The translations under genes and the position numbers were made by a program. Of a stretch of 64,000 bases of DNA, positions 17,346-25,891 are shown piece by piece. The DNA lies in assembly GCA_014799475.1 (NCBI GenBank), contig JAAVHX010000017.1:130102-194101 (forward strand), in the 5' to 3' direction. Within the stretch, counting starts at the first letter, position 1. Each line of letters begins with the position of its first letter. The DNA is from Clostridiales bacterium (GTDB lineage: Bacteria > Bacillota > Clostridia > Oscillospirales > Oscillospiraceae). The notes beneath the pieces are model-generated. The model was given only the letters and a program-made list of their open reading frames with translations, was not told the origin of the DNA and ran no database searches.

Positions 17346-17660
17346 ATGCCCAGGGCGAAATTCCAGACTTTGACGGAGCAGATGTTCTACATCCTGCTGT
17401 GCCTGCGGGAGGAGTGCTGCGGGATGGACATCCTGGACAAGGTGCCCGCCATGACCGGGGGGAGGGTCAGCGTGGGCTCGGGCACGCTGTACAACCTGCT
17501 GGAGCAGTTTTGTACGGAGGGTATGATCCGGGAGACCCGTGTGGAGGGCCGCAAGCGCAGCTACCTCCTCACGGCCAAGGGGAGAGAGATGCTGGACAAG
17601 GAGTATGAGCGCATCCGCGCCCAGGCGGAGGACTACCGCGCGGCGTTTGGAAAGGAGTGA
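17346..17660 (+). CDS. PadR family transcriptional regulator
   Basis: A 104-aa PadR-type winged-helix repressor. The sequence LTEQMFYILLCLREECCGMDILDKVP, then GSGTLYNLLEQFCTEGMIRET and RSYLLTAKGREMLDKEYER, covers the whole HTH plus beta-wing, with a short C-terminal dimer helix. This is the short form common in Firmicutes. The start ATG 17346 follows GGGAG. It is translationally close to the DUF2812 gene (5-base gap), a frequent pairing. Autoregulation is suggested by the tandem CTCGATATTCGAG palindromes in its promoter. Confidence 0.95.
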   Translation: MPRAKFQTLTEQMFYILLCLREECCGMDILDKVPAMTGGRVSVGSGTLYNLLEQFCTEGMIRETRVEGRKRSYLLTAKGREMLDKEYERIRAQAEDYRAAFGKE

Positions 17661-17665
17661 CCCCC

Positions 17666-19021
17666 ATGAAAGAGACAAAACGCAGGTATGAAATGTTTTC
17701 GATTTTCCACCGCGCCAGGCTGGAGCAAAGGCTGGCCAAAATGGCGGAAAAAGGCTGGCTGCTGGATGAGATCGGGCAGGTTTTCTGGACCTACCGCCGG
17801 ATCGAGCCGAAAAAGCTGACCTTCTCCGTGTGTTATTTCCCCGAGGCGTCGTCCTTCGACCCGGAACCCTCGGAGGAACAGCAGACCTTTTACGACTTCT
17901 GCGGGCAGACCGGCTGGAGCTTGGCGGCGGCCAGCGCCCAGCTCCAGGTGTTTTATAACGAGCGGCCCGACCCCGTCCCCATCGAGACCGACCCGGTGAC
18001 CGAGGTGGATTCCATCCACCGCATGGCGAAAAAGAGCTTCCTGCCCCACCGTTTTGCGGTGATGGCAGGGCTCCTGATGTACGGCTTTCTGTTGACCGAC
18101 CTGTGGAACACGGACCCCGTCCGCGTCCTGACCAACGGCAGCCTGCTCTGGACCTGTATCGCGCTGCTGGGGCTCTTAGTGGTGTGCACCCTGGATGTGG
18201 GCCGCTATTTCCTCTGGCACGCCAGGGCAAAAAGGGCGGCGGAGTGGGGGGAGCTGCTGCCCGGCCCCGGTCACGCACAGATGAATCGGATTGCGCATCT
18301 ATGGATCGTAGCCTCCTTGGTAGCAAGCCTCCTGTCCGTCCCCAGGCTCACCGCCGCGATCATCGGGGTGCGCGCCGTGCTCGGCTGCGCCATTGCGTTT
18401 CTGATCTACGGCGGCACGCAGCTGCTCAAGCGCCAGAAGAAGCCCGTTTCCACTGGCCAGCGCTTCTACCTCGCGGGCTGCGTCATCCTGTCCATTGTCG
18501 TGATGACGGCGGCGCTCTGGCTGGAGCAGGAGGGCAGGAGCCGCAACTGGTTCGGGGACGGCTGCGCCACCTATGAGGAGGACGGACACACCTATGTGGA
18601 TCATCAGGACGACCTGCCCCTGACGCTGGAGGATCTGATGAGCCCGGGCTATGACCGCTATATCCGGGAGCTGCAGGTGGATGAGTCCGTGTTTGCGGCC
18701 AAATACGTGATCCGCCAGGGCCAGCGGTATGGTGAGGAATATGACGGCTCGGTCCCGGAGCTGTCCTACCGCATCATCCGGGTGAAGGTGTCGGCCCTGT
18801 ACGGCCTGTGTCGGGAGAGCCTGCTCCGCCGCTGGGACTATGTCTCCGTGGACCCCGCCCCCTGGGGGGCGGCGGAGGCGTACCGCTGGTCGCCCACAAA
18901 GGGCGGCAGGAGCGTTTTCCTGCTGTGCTATCAGGACCGCATTGTGGAGATCACCTTTGATTTTCAGTGGGACATCACCCCAGAGCAGATGGCCATTGTG
19001 GGCGAAAAGCTAGGCGGCTGA
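17666..19021 (+). CDS. DUF2812 membrane protein
   Basis: A 451-aa protein starting at ATG 17666, eight bases after AGGAG; the GTG track start at 17657 lies in the site itself. Residues 1-115 form the DUF2812 domain: a MFSIFHRARLEQRLAKMAEKGWLLDEIG opening, then a beta-rich part ending QVFYNERPDPVPI. About five hydrophobic segments follow (from LMYGFLLTDLW to VVMTAALWL), then a C-terminal extracytoplasmic domain of about 160 residues. DUF2812 genes typically sit beside PadR regulators, as here. The molecular role is unknown; a membrane-stress sensing or response role is only a guess from the pairing. Confidence 0.85.
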   Translation: MKETKRRYEMFSIFHRARLEQRLAKMAEKGWLLDEIGQVFWTYRRIEPKKLTFSVCYFPEASSFDPEPSEEQQTFYDFCGQTGWSLAAASAQLQVFYNERPDPVPIETDPVTEVDSIHRMAKKSFLPHRFAVMAGLLMYGFLLTDLWNTDPVRVLTNGSLLWTCIALLGLLVVCTLDVGRYFLWHARAKRAAEWGELLPGPGHAQMNRIAHLWIVASLVASLLSVPRLTAAIIGVRAVLGCAIAFLIYGGTQLLKRQKKPVSTGQRFYLAGCVILSIVVMTAALWLEQEGRSRNWFGDGCATYEEDGHTYVDHQDDLPLTLEDLMSPGYDRYIRELQVDESVFAAKYVIRQGQRYGEEYDGSVPELSYRIIRVKVSALYGLCRESLLRRWDYVSVDPAPWGAAEAYRWSPTKGGRSVFLLCYQDRIVEITFDFQWDITPEQMAIVGEKLGG

Positions 19022-19036
19022 GCCGCTCTAAGCGCG

Positions 19037-19062
19037 GCGGGGAGGCCCTCCCCGCTGTTTAT
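19037..19062 (+). terminator. Terminator after the padR-DUF2812 operon
   Basis: GCGGGGAG / CTCCCCGC stem with a three-base loop followed by TGTTT, 15 bases after the DUF2812 stop. The T-run is short. Confidence 0.7.
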
Positions 19063-19105
19063 GGACGCGAAGCGAAAAAACCCCGAAATTTTCCCAAACA
19101 TGGGG

Positions 19106-19134
19106 TTGACAACTCCCAGCAAAAGGGATATACT
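19106..19134 (+). promoter_or_regulatory. Promoter of the leader ORF - ABC exporter operon
   Basis: TTGACA, 17 bases, then TATACT, about 40 bases before the leader ORF. Confidence 0.92.
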
Positions 19135-19173
19135 GGGCAACGCTGTATCAAATCATGAAAGGAGGCGCGCGAT

Positions 19174-19263
19174 ATGCTGAAGACCGTATACACTGTGATC
19201 GGGTTTAAGACTGGCAAGGGCATGGGACTCTTGGGATTTTCGCGCGTCTTTGGGGTGGGATAG
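19174..19263 (+). CDS. 29-aa leader peptide before the ABC exporter pair
   Basis: This short ORF is not in the ORF track. It has a strong AAAGGAGG site seven bases from ATG and reads MLKTVYTVIGFKTGKGMGLL and so on to TAG at 19263. It is the first ORF after a good promoter and is followed, 36 bases later, by a terminator hairpin, then by the two ABC genes. This is the layout of ribosome-mediated attenuation, as known for bmrB-bmrCD in Bacillus subtilis, where ribosome stalling on the leader frees the downstream genes from termination. The peptide itself is not recognised as a known family. Confidence 0.75.
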   Translation: MLKTVYTVIGFKTGKGMGLLGFSRVFGVG

Positions 19264-19299
19264 GCTTTTCCCTTCCTCAATGTGTATCTGCTTGTGCGC

Positions 19300-19329
19300 G
19301 GCGTCCCTCTGTCCAGAGGGACGCCTTTT
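19300..19329 (+). terminator. Leader terminator (attenuator) before the ABC exporter genes
   Basis: An 11-bp perfect stem, GGCGTCCCTCT / AGAGGGACGCC, with a GTCC loop followed by TTTTG. It lies between the leader ORF and the first ABC gene, so most transcripts should end here unless the hairpin is prevented. Confidence 0.9.
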
Positions 19330-19365
19330 GTATTGATTTTGGCTTGAAGAGGAAAGGAGAACGGT

Positions 19366-21207
19366 ATGGAATCACAGACGAAACTGTCCCGGCAAGAAAA
19401 GACCGACCTGATCCTGCGCCATCTGCGGGGGAATTGGGGCTTCTTCGCCGGGGCCATCCTGCTGGCCTGGATGAACACCGCCTGCAACGCCCTGGTGCCC
19501 CAGATCATCAGCTTCACCGTGGATTCGGTGCTGGGGGGCAAGGACCCCAAGCTGCCCGGCTTCCTCCGGGCGCTGCTGCCGCTGGACCGGCTCCGGGCGG
19601 ACCCGTGGTCCTTCCTGTGGCTGGCGGCGGGGGCGGTGGTGTTGGCCGCCGCGGTGCGGGGCGTGTGCATCTACGGGATGCGGGTCAATCTGTCCAAGGG
19701 CTCCGAGGGCTTTGTGAAGGCGCTCCGGGACAACCTGTACAGCCACATCCAGCGCCTCAGCTTTCAGTGGCACACCGCCCACGCCACCGGCGACATCATC
19801 CAGCGGTGCACCTCCGACGTGGAGGTCATCCGCACCTTCGTCTGCAACCAGCTGATGGAGGTGATCCGCACGGTGTTCCTCATCGCGCTGTACACCGTCA
19901 TCATGCTGCGCATGAACTGGCGGCTGGCCCTGGTGTCGCTGGCGTTCATCCCCATCACGGGTATCGCCTCCGGGGTGTTCTACGGCAAGATCTCCTCCCG
20001 GTTCAAGGTGGCCGATGAGGCGGAGGGGGAGCTGACCACCTGCGCCCAGGAGAACCTCACCGGCGTGCGGGTGGTGCGGGCCTTTGGGCGGGAGCGGTTT
20101 GAGATCGACCGCTTCGGCAAGAAAAACGACCACTTCTCCGCCCTGTGGGTGGAGCTGGGCAGTGTGCTCAGCGTCTACTGGGCCTCCGGCACCCTGCTCA
20201 CCTCCCTCCAGGTCATGGCGGTCATCGCGGCGGGGACGGTGGCGGCGGTGGACGGCTCCCTCTCCCTGGGGGACTTCATGGCCTTCGTCACCTACAACAG
20301 CGCCCTGGCCTGGCCGGTGCGCTCCCTGGGCCGGGTGCTGTCCGACATGAGCAAGGCGGGCGTGTCCATGGACCGTGTGGGTTACATCCTCAACGCCTCG
20401 GAGGAGGCCGACCAGCCCGGTGCCAAACGGGTGAAGCTGGGCGGCGACATCGTGTTCGACCACGTCACCTTTGGCTACGAGGGCCAGAGGGTGTTGGAGG
20501 ACGTGTCCTTTACCATCCCCTGGGGGAGCACCTTCGCCATCCTGGGGGGCACAGGGTCGGGCAAGTCCACCCTGGTCCATCTGCTGGACCGGCTGTATGA
20601 CCTGGGGGAGAACCAGGGTAAAATCACCATCGGCGGGGTGGACATCCGGGACATCGAGCGGGAGGAGCTGCGCCGCCAGATCGGCCTGGTGCTCCAGGAG
20701 CCCTTCCTGTTCTCCCAGACCATCCGGGAGAACATCGCCGCCACCCGGCCGGACGCCTCCGAGGAGGAGCTGCGCCGGTGCGCCCAGATCGCCTGCGTGG
20801 ACGAGGCCATCACCGAGCTGGCCGACGGCTACGACACGGTGGTGGGTGAGCGGGGCGTCACCCTGTCCGGCGGGCAGAAGCAGCGGGTGGCTATCGCCCG
20901 GATGCTGCTGCAAAGCGCCCCGGTGATGGTGTTCGACGACTCCCTGTCCGCCGTGGACGCGGAGACGGACGCGAAGATCCGCGCCGCGCTGAAGGAGCGC
21001 ATGGCGGAGGCCACCGTCATCCTCATCTCCCACCGGGTCACCACCCTGATGCAGGCCGACCGCATCCTGGTGCTGGACGGGGGAAAGGTGGCGGACATCG
21101 GCACCCACGCCGAACTGATTGCCCGGCCGGGTATTTATAAGGAGATCTACGACATTCAAATGAGCAGCGACGACAGGGCGCTCATTGAGGAAGGGGGGGA
21201 GGCGTAA
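19366..21207 (+). CDS. ABC exporter half-transporter with degenerate catalytic site (BmrC-like)
   Basis: A 613-aa fused TMD-NBD exporter subunit. Residues about 1-345 form the six-TM domain; the NBD follows with Walker A GGTGSGKST, Q-loop VLQEPFLFSQT, signature LSGGQKQR, Walker B VMVFDDSLSAVD and H-loop LISHRVTT. The residue after the Walker B Asp is Asp rather than the catalytic Glu. That marks this as the degenerate-site partner of a heterodimeric exporter of the BmrC/BmrD or TM287/288 type. It overlaps the next ABC gene (TAATG), so the two are made together. Likely role: export of antibiotics or other hydrophobic compounds. Expression is probably attenuated by the upstream leader. Confidence 0.93.
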   Translation: MESQTKLSRQEKTDLILRHLRGNWGFFAGAILLAWMNTACNALVPQIISFTVDSVLGGKDPKLPGFLRALLPLDRLRADPWSFLWLAAGAVVLAAAVRGVCIYGMRVNLSKGSEGFVKALRDNLYSHIQRLSFQWHTAHATGDIIQRCTSDVEVIRTFVCNQLMEVIRTVFLIALYTVIMLRMNWRLALVSLAFIPITGIASGVFYGKISSRFKVADEAEGELTTCAQENLTGVRVVRAFGRERFEIDRFGKKNDHFSALWVELGSVLSVYWASGTLLTSLQVMAVIAAGTVAAVDGSLSLGDFMAFVTYNSALAWPVRSLGRVLSDMSKAGVSMDRVGYILNASEEADQPGAKRVKLGGDIVFDHVTFGYEGQRVLEDVSFTIPWGSTFAILGGTGSGKSTLVHLLDRLYDLGENQGKITIGGVDIRDIEREELRRQIGLVLQEPFLFSQTIRENIAATRPDASEEELRRCAQIACVDEAITELADGYDTVVGERGVTLSGGQKQRVAIARMLLQSAPVMVFDDSLSAVDAETDAKIRAALKERMAEATVILISHRVTTLMQADRILVLDGGKVADIGTHAELIARPGIYKEIYDIQMSSDDRALIEEGGEA

Positions 21208-23036
21208 TGGCCGCGTTTGACGAAAAAGAATATACAAAGGACTTTGACTGGGCCATTTGGAAGCGCCTGCTGCCCATCCTGGGCCGGTTCAAGTTCGCGT
21301 TCCTGGGCTTGATGGCCTTCAACGGCCTCACTGCTCTGCTGGACGTGGTCATCCCCCTGTTCCAGCGCTTCGCCATCGGCAACTTCATCGAGACGGGCGC
21401 ACTGGAGGCTTTTGCGCCCTTTGTGCTGGCCTACCTGGGGGTCATCCTTCTCCAGAGCCTGCTGGTGATCGGCTTTGGCCGTATGTCCATGTATTTGGAG
21501 ATGTATCTGGGCCGGGATATGCGCCGGGAGCTGTTTGAGCACCTGCAAAAGCTGTCCCTGTCCTTCTACAACGTCACGCCGGTGGGCTACCTGCTCACCC
21601 GGGTGATGAACGACACCAACCGTATCGCGGGCATGATCGCCTGGGGGCTGGGGGATATGATGTGGGCGCTGCTCTATGTGCTGGGCGTGTTCGCCGCCAT
21701 GGCCATGCTCAACTGGCGTCTGGCTCTGGTGGTCATCGTCATCGTGCCTGTGGTGGCGGCGCTGACGGGCTGGTTCCAGCCCCGCATCCTCCACTGGAAC
21801 CGCAAGGTGCGCAAGCTCAACTCCAAGATCACCGGCGCATTCAACGAGGGCATCACCGGCGCCAAGACCTCCAAGACCCTGGTCATCGAGGATCAGAGCA
21901 TCAAGACCTTCCGGGAGCTCACCGACTCCATGCGGGGCTCCGGCGTGCGGGCCTCCCGGCTCAACGCGGTGTATATCCCCGTGACCCTGTTTTTCTCCAC
22001 CATGGCGGTGGCCATCGTGCTGCTGCGGGGCGGGTATCTGGTGGCGGACCAGGTGCTGGACATCGCCACCCTGTCCGCGTTCATCACCTACGCCATGGGC
22101 ATTTTCGAGCCCGTCCAGAGCATCGCCGGCAACCTGGCGGAGTTCATCGCCCTCCAGGCGTCCATCGAGCGGGTCACCGACCTGCTGGGCGAGGTTCCCC
22201 AGATCACCGACACGCCGGAAGTCATCGAGAAGTACGGCGACAGCTTCAACCCCAAGCGGGAGAACTGGGAGCCCCTCAGCGGCGAGATCGAGTTCAAAGA
22301 CGTGACCTTCCGCTACCCCGACGGCGGGGACAACGTGCTGGAGCACTTCAACCTGCACATACCCGCGGGGGCCACCGTGGCCATTGTAGGGGAGACGGGG
22401 GCGGGCAAGTCCACCCTGGTGAACCTGGCCTGCCGGTTCTTCGAGCCCACCGAGGGTCAGATTTTGATCGACGGCAGGGATTACCGGGAGCGCAGCCAGC
22501 TTTGGCTCCACTCCAACATCGGCTATGTGCTGCAAAGCCCCCATCTGTTCTCCGGCTCCGTCCGGGACAACATCCGCTACGGGCGGCTGGACGCCACGGA
22601 TGAGGAGATCGAGGCGGCGGCCCGGGCCGTGTCGGCGGACAAGGTGGTGGCCAAGCTGGAGCAGGGCTGGGACAGCAACGTGGGCGAGGAGGGCGACCGC
22701 CTGTCCACCGGCGAGAAGCAGCTCATCTCCTTTGCCCGGGCGGTGCTGGCCGACCCGCGCATCTTCGTGCTGGACGAGGCCACCTCCTCCATCGACACCC
22801 AGACCGAACAGTATATTCAGAGCGCCATCGACCACCTGCTGCGGGACCGCACGTCCTTCCTGATCGCCCACCGCCTGTCCACCATCCGCAAGGCGGATAT
22901 GATCCTGGTGGTGCGGGACGGCAGGATCGTGGAGCAGGGCACCCACCAGTCCCTGCTGCGGGCCCGGGGCTACTATCACGATTTGTACAGCAAGCAGTTC
23001 GCCGAGGAGAACGCGGCGAAGGTGCTGGGGAAATAA
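21207..23036 (+). CDS. ABC exporter half-transporter with canonical catalytic site (BmrD-like)
   Basis: A 609-aa partner subunit. The TMD covers about 1-350; the NBD has Walker A GETGAGKST, Q-loop VLQSPHLFSG, signature LSTGEKQL in place of LSGGQ, Walker B IFVLDEATSSID with the catalytic Glu, and H-loop LIAHRLSTI. The non-canonical signature pairs with the degenerate Walker site of the upstream protein, while its own Walker site pairs with that partner's intact LSGGQ, giving one active and one silent ATP site. It overlaps the first gene by one base. Together they are expected to form a multidrug-type exporter in the cytoplasmic membrane. Confidence 0.93.
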   Translation: MAAFDEKEYTKDFDWAIWKRLLPILGRFKFAFLGLMAFNGLTALLDVVIPLFQRFAIGNFIETGALEAFAPFVLAYLGVILLQSLLVIGFGRMSMYLEMYLGRDMRRELFEHLQKLSLSFYNVTPVGYLLTRVMNDTNRIAGMIAWGLGDMMWALLYVLGVFAAMAMLNWRLALVVIVIVPVVAALTGWFQPRILHWNRKVRKLNSKITGAFNEGITGAKTSKTLVIEDQSIKTFRELTDSMRGSGVRASRLNAVYIPVTLFFSTMAVAIVLLRGGYLVADQVLDIATLSAFITYAMGIFEPVQSIAGNLAEFIALQASIERVTDLLGEVPQITDTPEVIEKYGDSFNPKRENWEPLSGEIEFKDVTFRYPDGGDNVLEHFNLHIPAGATVAIVGETGAGKSTLVNLACRFFEPTEGQILIDGRDYRERSQLWLHSNIGYVLQSPHLFSGSVRDNIRYGRLDATDEEIEAAARAVSADKVVAKLEQGWDSNVGEEGDRLSTGEKQLISFARAVLADPRIFVLDEATSSIDTQTEQYIQSAIDHLLRDRTSFLIAHRLSTIRKADMILVVRDGRIVEQGTHQSLLRARGYYHDLYSKQFAEENAAKVLGK

Positions 23037-23048
23037 ACGTAATAAGCA

Positions 23049-23080
23049 AGTCTCCCGCCGCGAAGCGGCGGGAGACTGTA
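23049..23080 (+). terminator. Hairpin between the ABC operon and the Nudix gene
   Basis: A 13-bp stem, AGTCTCCCGCCGC / GCGGCGGGAGACT, with a GAA loop followed only by GTATTT. Weak T-run, so read-through into the Nudix gene is possible. Confidence 0.65.
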
Positions 23081-23102
23081 TTTCGTACGGGAGGTTTGTA
23101 AC

Positions 23103-23591
23103 ATGGAATTGTGGGATGCGTATGACGTGAACTTCAACAAGATCGAGGGCAAAACCCTGGTCAGGGGCGAGCCGGTCCCCGACGGGGTATGCCACCTGGT
23201 GTGCGACATCATTGTAAAGCACACCGACGGGACATATCTGCTGATGCAGCGGGACCCGCGCAAGCACTACGGCGGACTGTGGGAGGCCACGGCGGGCGGC
23301 TCGGCCCTGGCGGGGGAGACACCGGCAGAATGCGCCATGCGGGAGCTGCGGGAGGAGACAGGCATCATCTCCGAGGATTTAGTTGAAGTGGGCACAGTGA
23401 CCGACGAGGAGGTCCACGCCATTTATGTGGAGTTCCAGTGTATGACCGGCTGGGACAAAGGCGCGGTGACGCTGCAAGCGGGCGAGACCGTGGACTTCAA
23501 ATGGGTGAGCCGAGACGAATTGCTTGCCATGCGGCGGGACGAGCTGCTGACGGAGAGAATGGAGAAGTTCATTGAGGAATTAAGGCGATAA
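23103..23591 (+). CDS. Nudix hydrolase
   Basis: A 162-aa Nudix protein that would hydrolyse a nucleoside diphosphate linked to another moiety using a divalent metal. The Nudix box is complete: GGSALAGETPAECAMRELRE followed by ETGI. The N-terminus MELWDAYDVNFNKIEGKTLVRGEPVPDGVCHLV matches the IDI-like / YfcD-type clostridial Nudix group, usually annotated only generally. The start ATG 23103 follows GGGAGG. It follows the ABC pair after a weak hairpin and may be co-expressed in part. The substrate is not predictable. Confidence 0.9.
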   Translation: MELWDAYDVNFNKIEGKTLVRGEPVPDGVCHLVCDIIVKHTDGTYLLMQRDPRKHYGGLWEATAGGSALAGETPAECAMRELREETGIISEDLVEVGTVTDEEVHAIYVEFQCMTGWDKGAVTLQAGETVDFKWVSRDELLAMRRDELLTERMEKFIEELRR

Positions 23592-23596
23592 TGCCA

Positions 23597-23638
23597 AAAA
23601 GAGAGCCTGCCGCGCTGCGGCAGGCCCTCTTTTTTTCA
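23597..23638. terminator. Bidirectional terminator between the Nudix and coiled-coil genes
   Basis: AGAGCCTGCCGC / GCGGCAGGCCCTCT hairpin (one bulge) with TTTTTTT on the plus strand and CTTTTTGG on the minus strand, between two convergent genes. Confidence 0.9.
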
Positions 23639-23642
23639 TACG

Positions 23643-24386
23643 TTACGCTTGCACATTCACCTGTGGAACCGAGACGGGGGCGCTCATATCCACGGCTACG
23701 ATCTGGGTCACGGTGGAAGAATAGCCCTGGACGGCGGCGTCAATGGATTTCTGGGCGGTGACGCCCAGCTGCTCCGCCTGCATACGCAGCTCCATTTTGG
23801 TGGCGGTGAGCTGGTCGGCTTGGCGGTTGGCGATCTCCGTCTCCTGGAAGTACCCGGACTCCCGAATGGCCCGCATGGCCGCGTTTTTGCGCAGCTCCTG
23901 CTGGATGCGCTGAGCCTCCCGGCGCTTGTTCTCCTGGATCAGACGCTTTTGGCGGGCCCGGGACAGCTGCTCCCGGCTCAGCTCCAGCTTCTTCTTGTTG
24001 GCCCGGGTCACCGCCTTTTTCAGCTGGGAGACGGCGGCCCTGATTTGGTCGGCGTGGTCGGGGTCGGAGCGCTGGGCGGCCTCCAGCTGGGAGATGCGGC
24101 GGCGGGCATAGCCCGCGGCGGAGCTGGCCTGCCCCTGGGTGCGGGCACGGCTGATCCGGGCATAGGCCTCCAGGGGCGCGTCGCCATACCGGGGGGTGGC
24201 CTTGGCCAGCTTGAATTTCTCCCGCTGGGCGTCCGCCTTCTCTTTGGCGTCCCGGATCATCTCGGTGAGGGAGGAGGTGCGCTCTTCCCGCTTCTTCATG
24301 GACTGCGCCAAAAGCTCGCTGTACTGGCCCTCGGCCTGATCCGCCTGCTCATCCCGGCCGATGCCGGAGATCGGTTGAATCGCCAT
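23643..24386 (-). CDS. Coiled-coil protein of unknown function, 247 aa
   Basis: A highly charged, mostly helical protein. Residues about 15-55 and 95-180 have long runs rich in Arg, Lys, Glu, Gln and Ala (ARQKRLIQENKRREAQRIQQ), indicating coiled coil. The N-terminus MAIQPISGIGRDEQADQAEG and the C-terminus SSTVTQIVAVDMSAPVSVPQ are low-charge. No signal peptide, TM segment or catalytic motif is seen. A GGGGGGCAGG site precedes the ATG. It lies 71 bases downstream of the MATE gene on the same strand and might share its transcript. Function unknown; a scaffolding or DNA/envelope-associated role would be guesswork. Confidence 0.8.
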   Translation of the reverse strand: MAIQPISGIGRDEQADQAEGQYSELLAQSMKKREERTSSLTEMIRDAKEKADAQREKFKLAKATPRYGDAPLEAYARISRARTQGQASSAAGYARRRISQLEAAQRSDPDHADQIRAAVSQLKKAVTRANKKKLELSREQLSRARQKRLIQENKRREAQRIQQELRKNAAMRAIRESGYFQETEIANRQADQLTATKMELRMQAEQLGVTAQKSIDAAVQGYSSTVTQIVAVDMSAPVSVPQVNVQA

Positions 24387-24457
24387 ATCCTGCCCCCCTT
24401 TCCAATCCTTCTACCTGTATATCGGCCAAATTCAGGGAGAAGGAAAGGGGGAAACCA

Positions 24458-25849
24458 CTATTTTTTTTCGCCCCGGGGCCGTAAAGGTGTGCCCTCGGCG
24501 GACATACGCCGGAACAGGCGGGCCAGGATGATGACCGCGGCGGCGGCCAGCACCACCTCGGCCACAGCCTGGGCGCAGGCCAGGCCGTACAGGGGGACGA
24601 AGTAATTGAGGACATACAGCGCGGGGATCTCCAGCACGATCTTGCGCAGGATGGCGAACAGCAGGGAGTACTGTCCCAGGCCGCAGGCCTGGAACACGTT
24701 CACCGCCAGGAAATCCATGGCCAGGAAGGGCTGGGCGATACACATACGGCGCAGGAACCGGGAGCCATAGGCCACCACGGCGTCAGTCTTCATGAACAGG
24801 CCGATGAGGGCGCCGGAGGCAAAGAAATAGCACACCGACACCGTAACCATGAAGGTCAGGGCCACCTTTTGCGTAAACTGGACGGCCTTTTTCAGCCGGG
24901 GGACGTTTCCGCTGCCGTAGTTATAGCTCACCAGCGGCATCAGCCCCTGGGACATTCCCTGGGAGATGTACATGGGGATCATGTTGATCTTGTAGGAGAT
25001 GCCCATGGCGGCGATGGCGTCCGGCCCAAAGCCGGCGGTGAAGTTGTTGAGCACCGTCATGCCGGTGACGTTGAGCAGATTCTGGATGGAGGCGGGTATG
25101 CCCACGCCGAATACTCCTTTTACGATCTCCCTGCGGGGCCGGGCCATGGCCGGGTGGACGCAGACGAAGGTTTTGCCCCGCCGGACGAACAGCAGCACGA
25201 AGAAATACAGGCAGGCAAAGCAGTTGGACAGGAAGGTGGCGCAGCCCGCTCCGGCGGCCCCCATATTGAGCCCCCAGGGGAGGATGAAGATGGGGTCCAG
25301 CACGATGTTCAGCAGGCAGCCGCTCATGGTGCCGATGCTGGCGTGGAGGGTGGCCCCCTCCGAGCGCACCAGATAGGCCATGACCACGTTGAGGATGGCG
25401 GGGGCGGCCCCGCAGGTGGTGGTCCACAGCAGGTACTGCGCGGTGGCGGCGGTGGTCTCCGGGTCCGCGCCCAGCAGGACCAGCAGCGGGGCGCGGAAAA
25501 CGGTGGCGAAGAGGGAGAACAGCAGGCCGCAGACCAGGGCGCAGTAGAAGCCGAAGGCGGAGCTGCGCCGCACGGTGTCGTAGTCTTTTGCCCCCAGGGC
25601 GCGGCTCATCATGCTGGAGGAGCCCACGCCGAAGAGGTTGTTTACCGCGTTGAAGGCCAGTAGCACCGGCGCGGCCAGGGTGACGGCGGAGTTTTGGATG
25701 GAATCTTGCAGCATCCCCACGAAATAGGTGTCCGCCAGATTGTAGAGCACCATCACCAGCGAGCTGAGGACGGTGGGAATGGACAGGGTGAGTACCGCCC
25801 TGGGGATGGATATGCGCTCAAAAAGTTCGGATTTTTGCATACTTTCCAT
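24458..25849 (-). CDS. MATE family efflux transporter (second copy)
   Basis: A 463-aa, 12-TM MATE pump, distinct in sequence from the one at 15.7-17.1 kb. The start is placed at ATG 25849 (MESMQKSELFERISIPRAVL) behind GAGGCG, rather than seven codons upstream. Typical features are LTLSIPTVLSSLVMVLYNLADTYFVG at the start, NNLFGVGSSSMMSRALGAKDYD, and in the second half GIPASIQNLLNVTGMTVLNN and VSYNYGSGNVPRLKKAV. It is the clostridial MepA/NorM-like type. The substrate is unknown. It runs away from the BCCT gene with only 42 bases between, so it may be the last gene of the upstream minus-strand unit. Confidence 0.93.
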   Translation of the reverse strand: MESMQKSELFERISIPRAVLTLSIPTVLSSLVMVLYNLADTYFVGMLQDSIQNSAVTLAAPVLLAFNAVNNLFGVGSSSMMSRALGAKDYDTVRRSSAFGFYCALVCGLLFSLFATVFRAPLLVLLGADPETTAATAQYLLWTTTCGAAPAILNVVMAYLVRSEGATLHASIGTMSGCLLNIVLDPIFILPWGLNMGAAGAGCATFLSNCFACLYFFVLLFVRRGKTFVCVHPAMARPRREIVKGVFGVGIPASIQNLLNVTGMTVLNNFTAGFGPDAIAAMGISYKINMIPMYISQGMSQGLMPLVSYNYGSGNVPRLKKAVQFTQKVALTFMVTVSVCYFFASGALIGLFMKTDAVVAYGSRFLRRMCIAQPFLAMDFLAVNVFQACGLGQYSLLFAILRKIVLEIPALYVLNYFVPLYGLACAQAVAEVVLAAAAVIILARLFRRMSAEGTPLRPRGEKK

Positions 25850-25891
25850 GGATGCGCCTCGCAGGTTCAAATTTTTGGTTTACCGGAATAC

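Noticed and set aside
19372-21237. A 621-codon minus-strand ORF opposite the first ABC gene, and the 703-codon ORF at 21156-23267
   Set aside because: Both are antisense to clear ABC exporter genes with complete motifs; they lack ribosome sites and domains.
17346-23036. padR, DUF2812 and the ABC pair as one operon
   Set aside because: A hairpin follows DUF2812, and a separate consensus promoter precedes the leader ORF.
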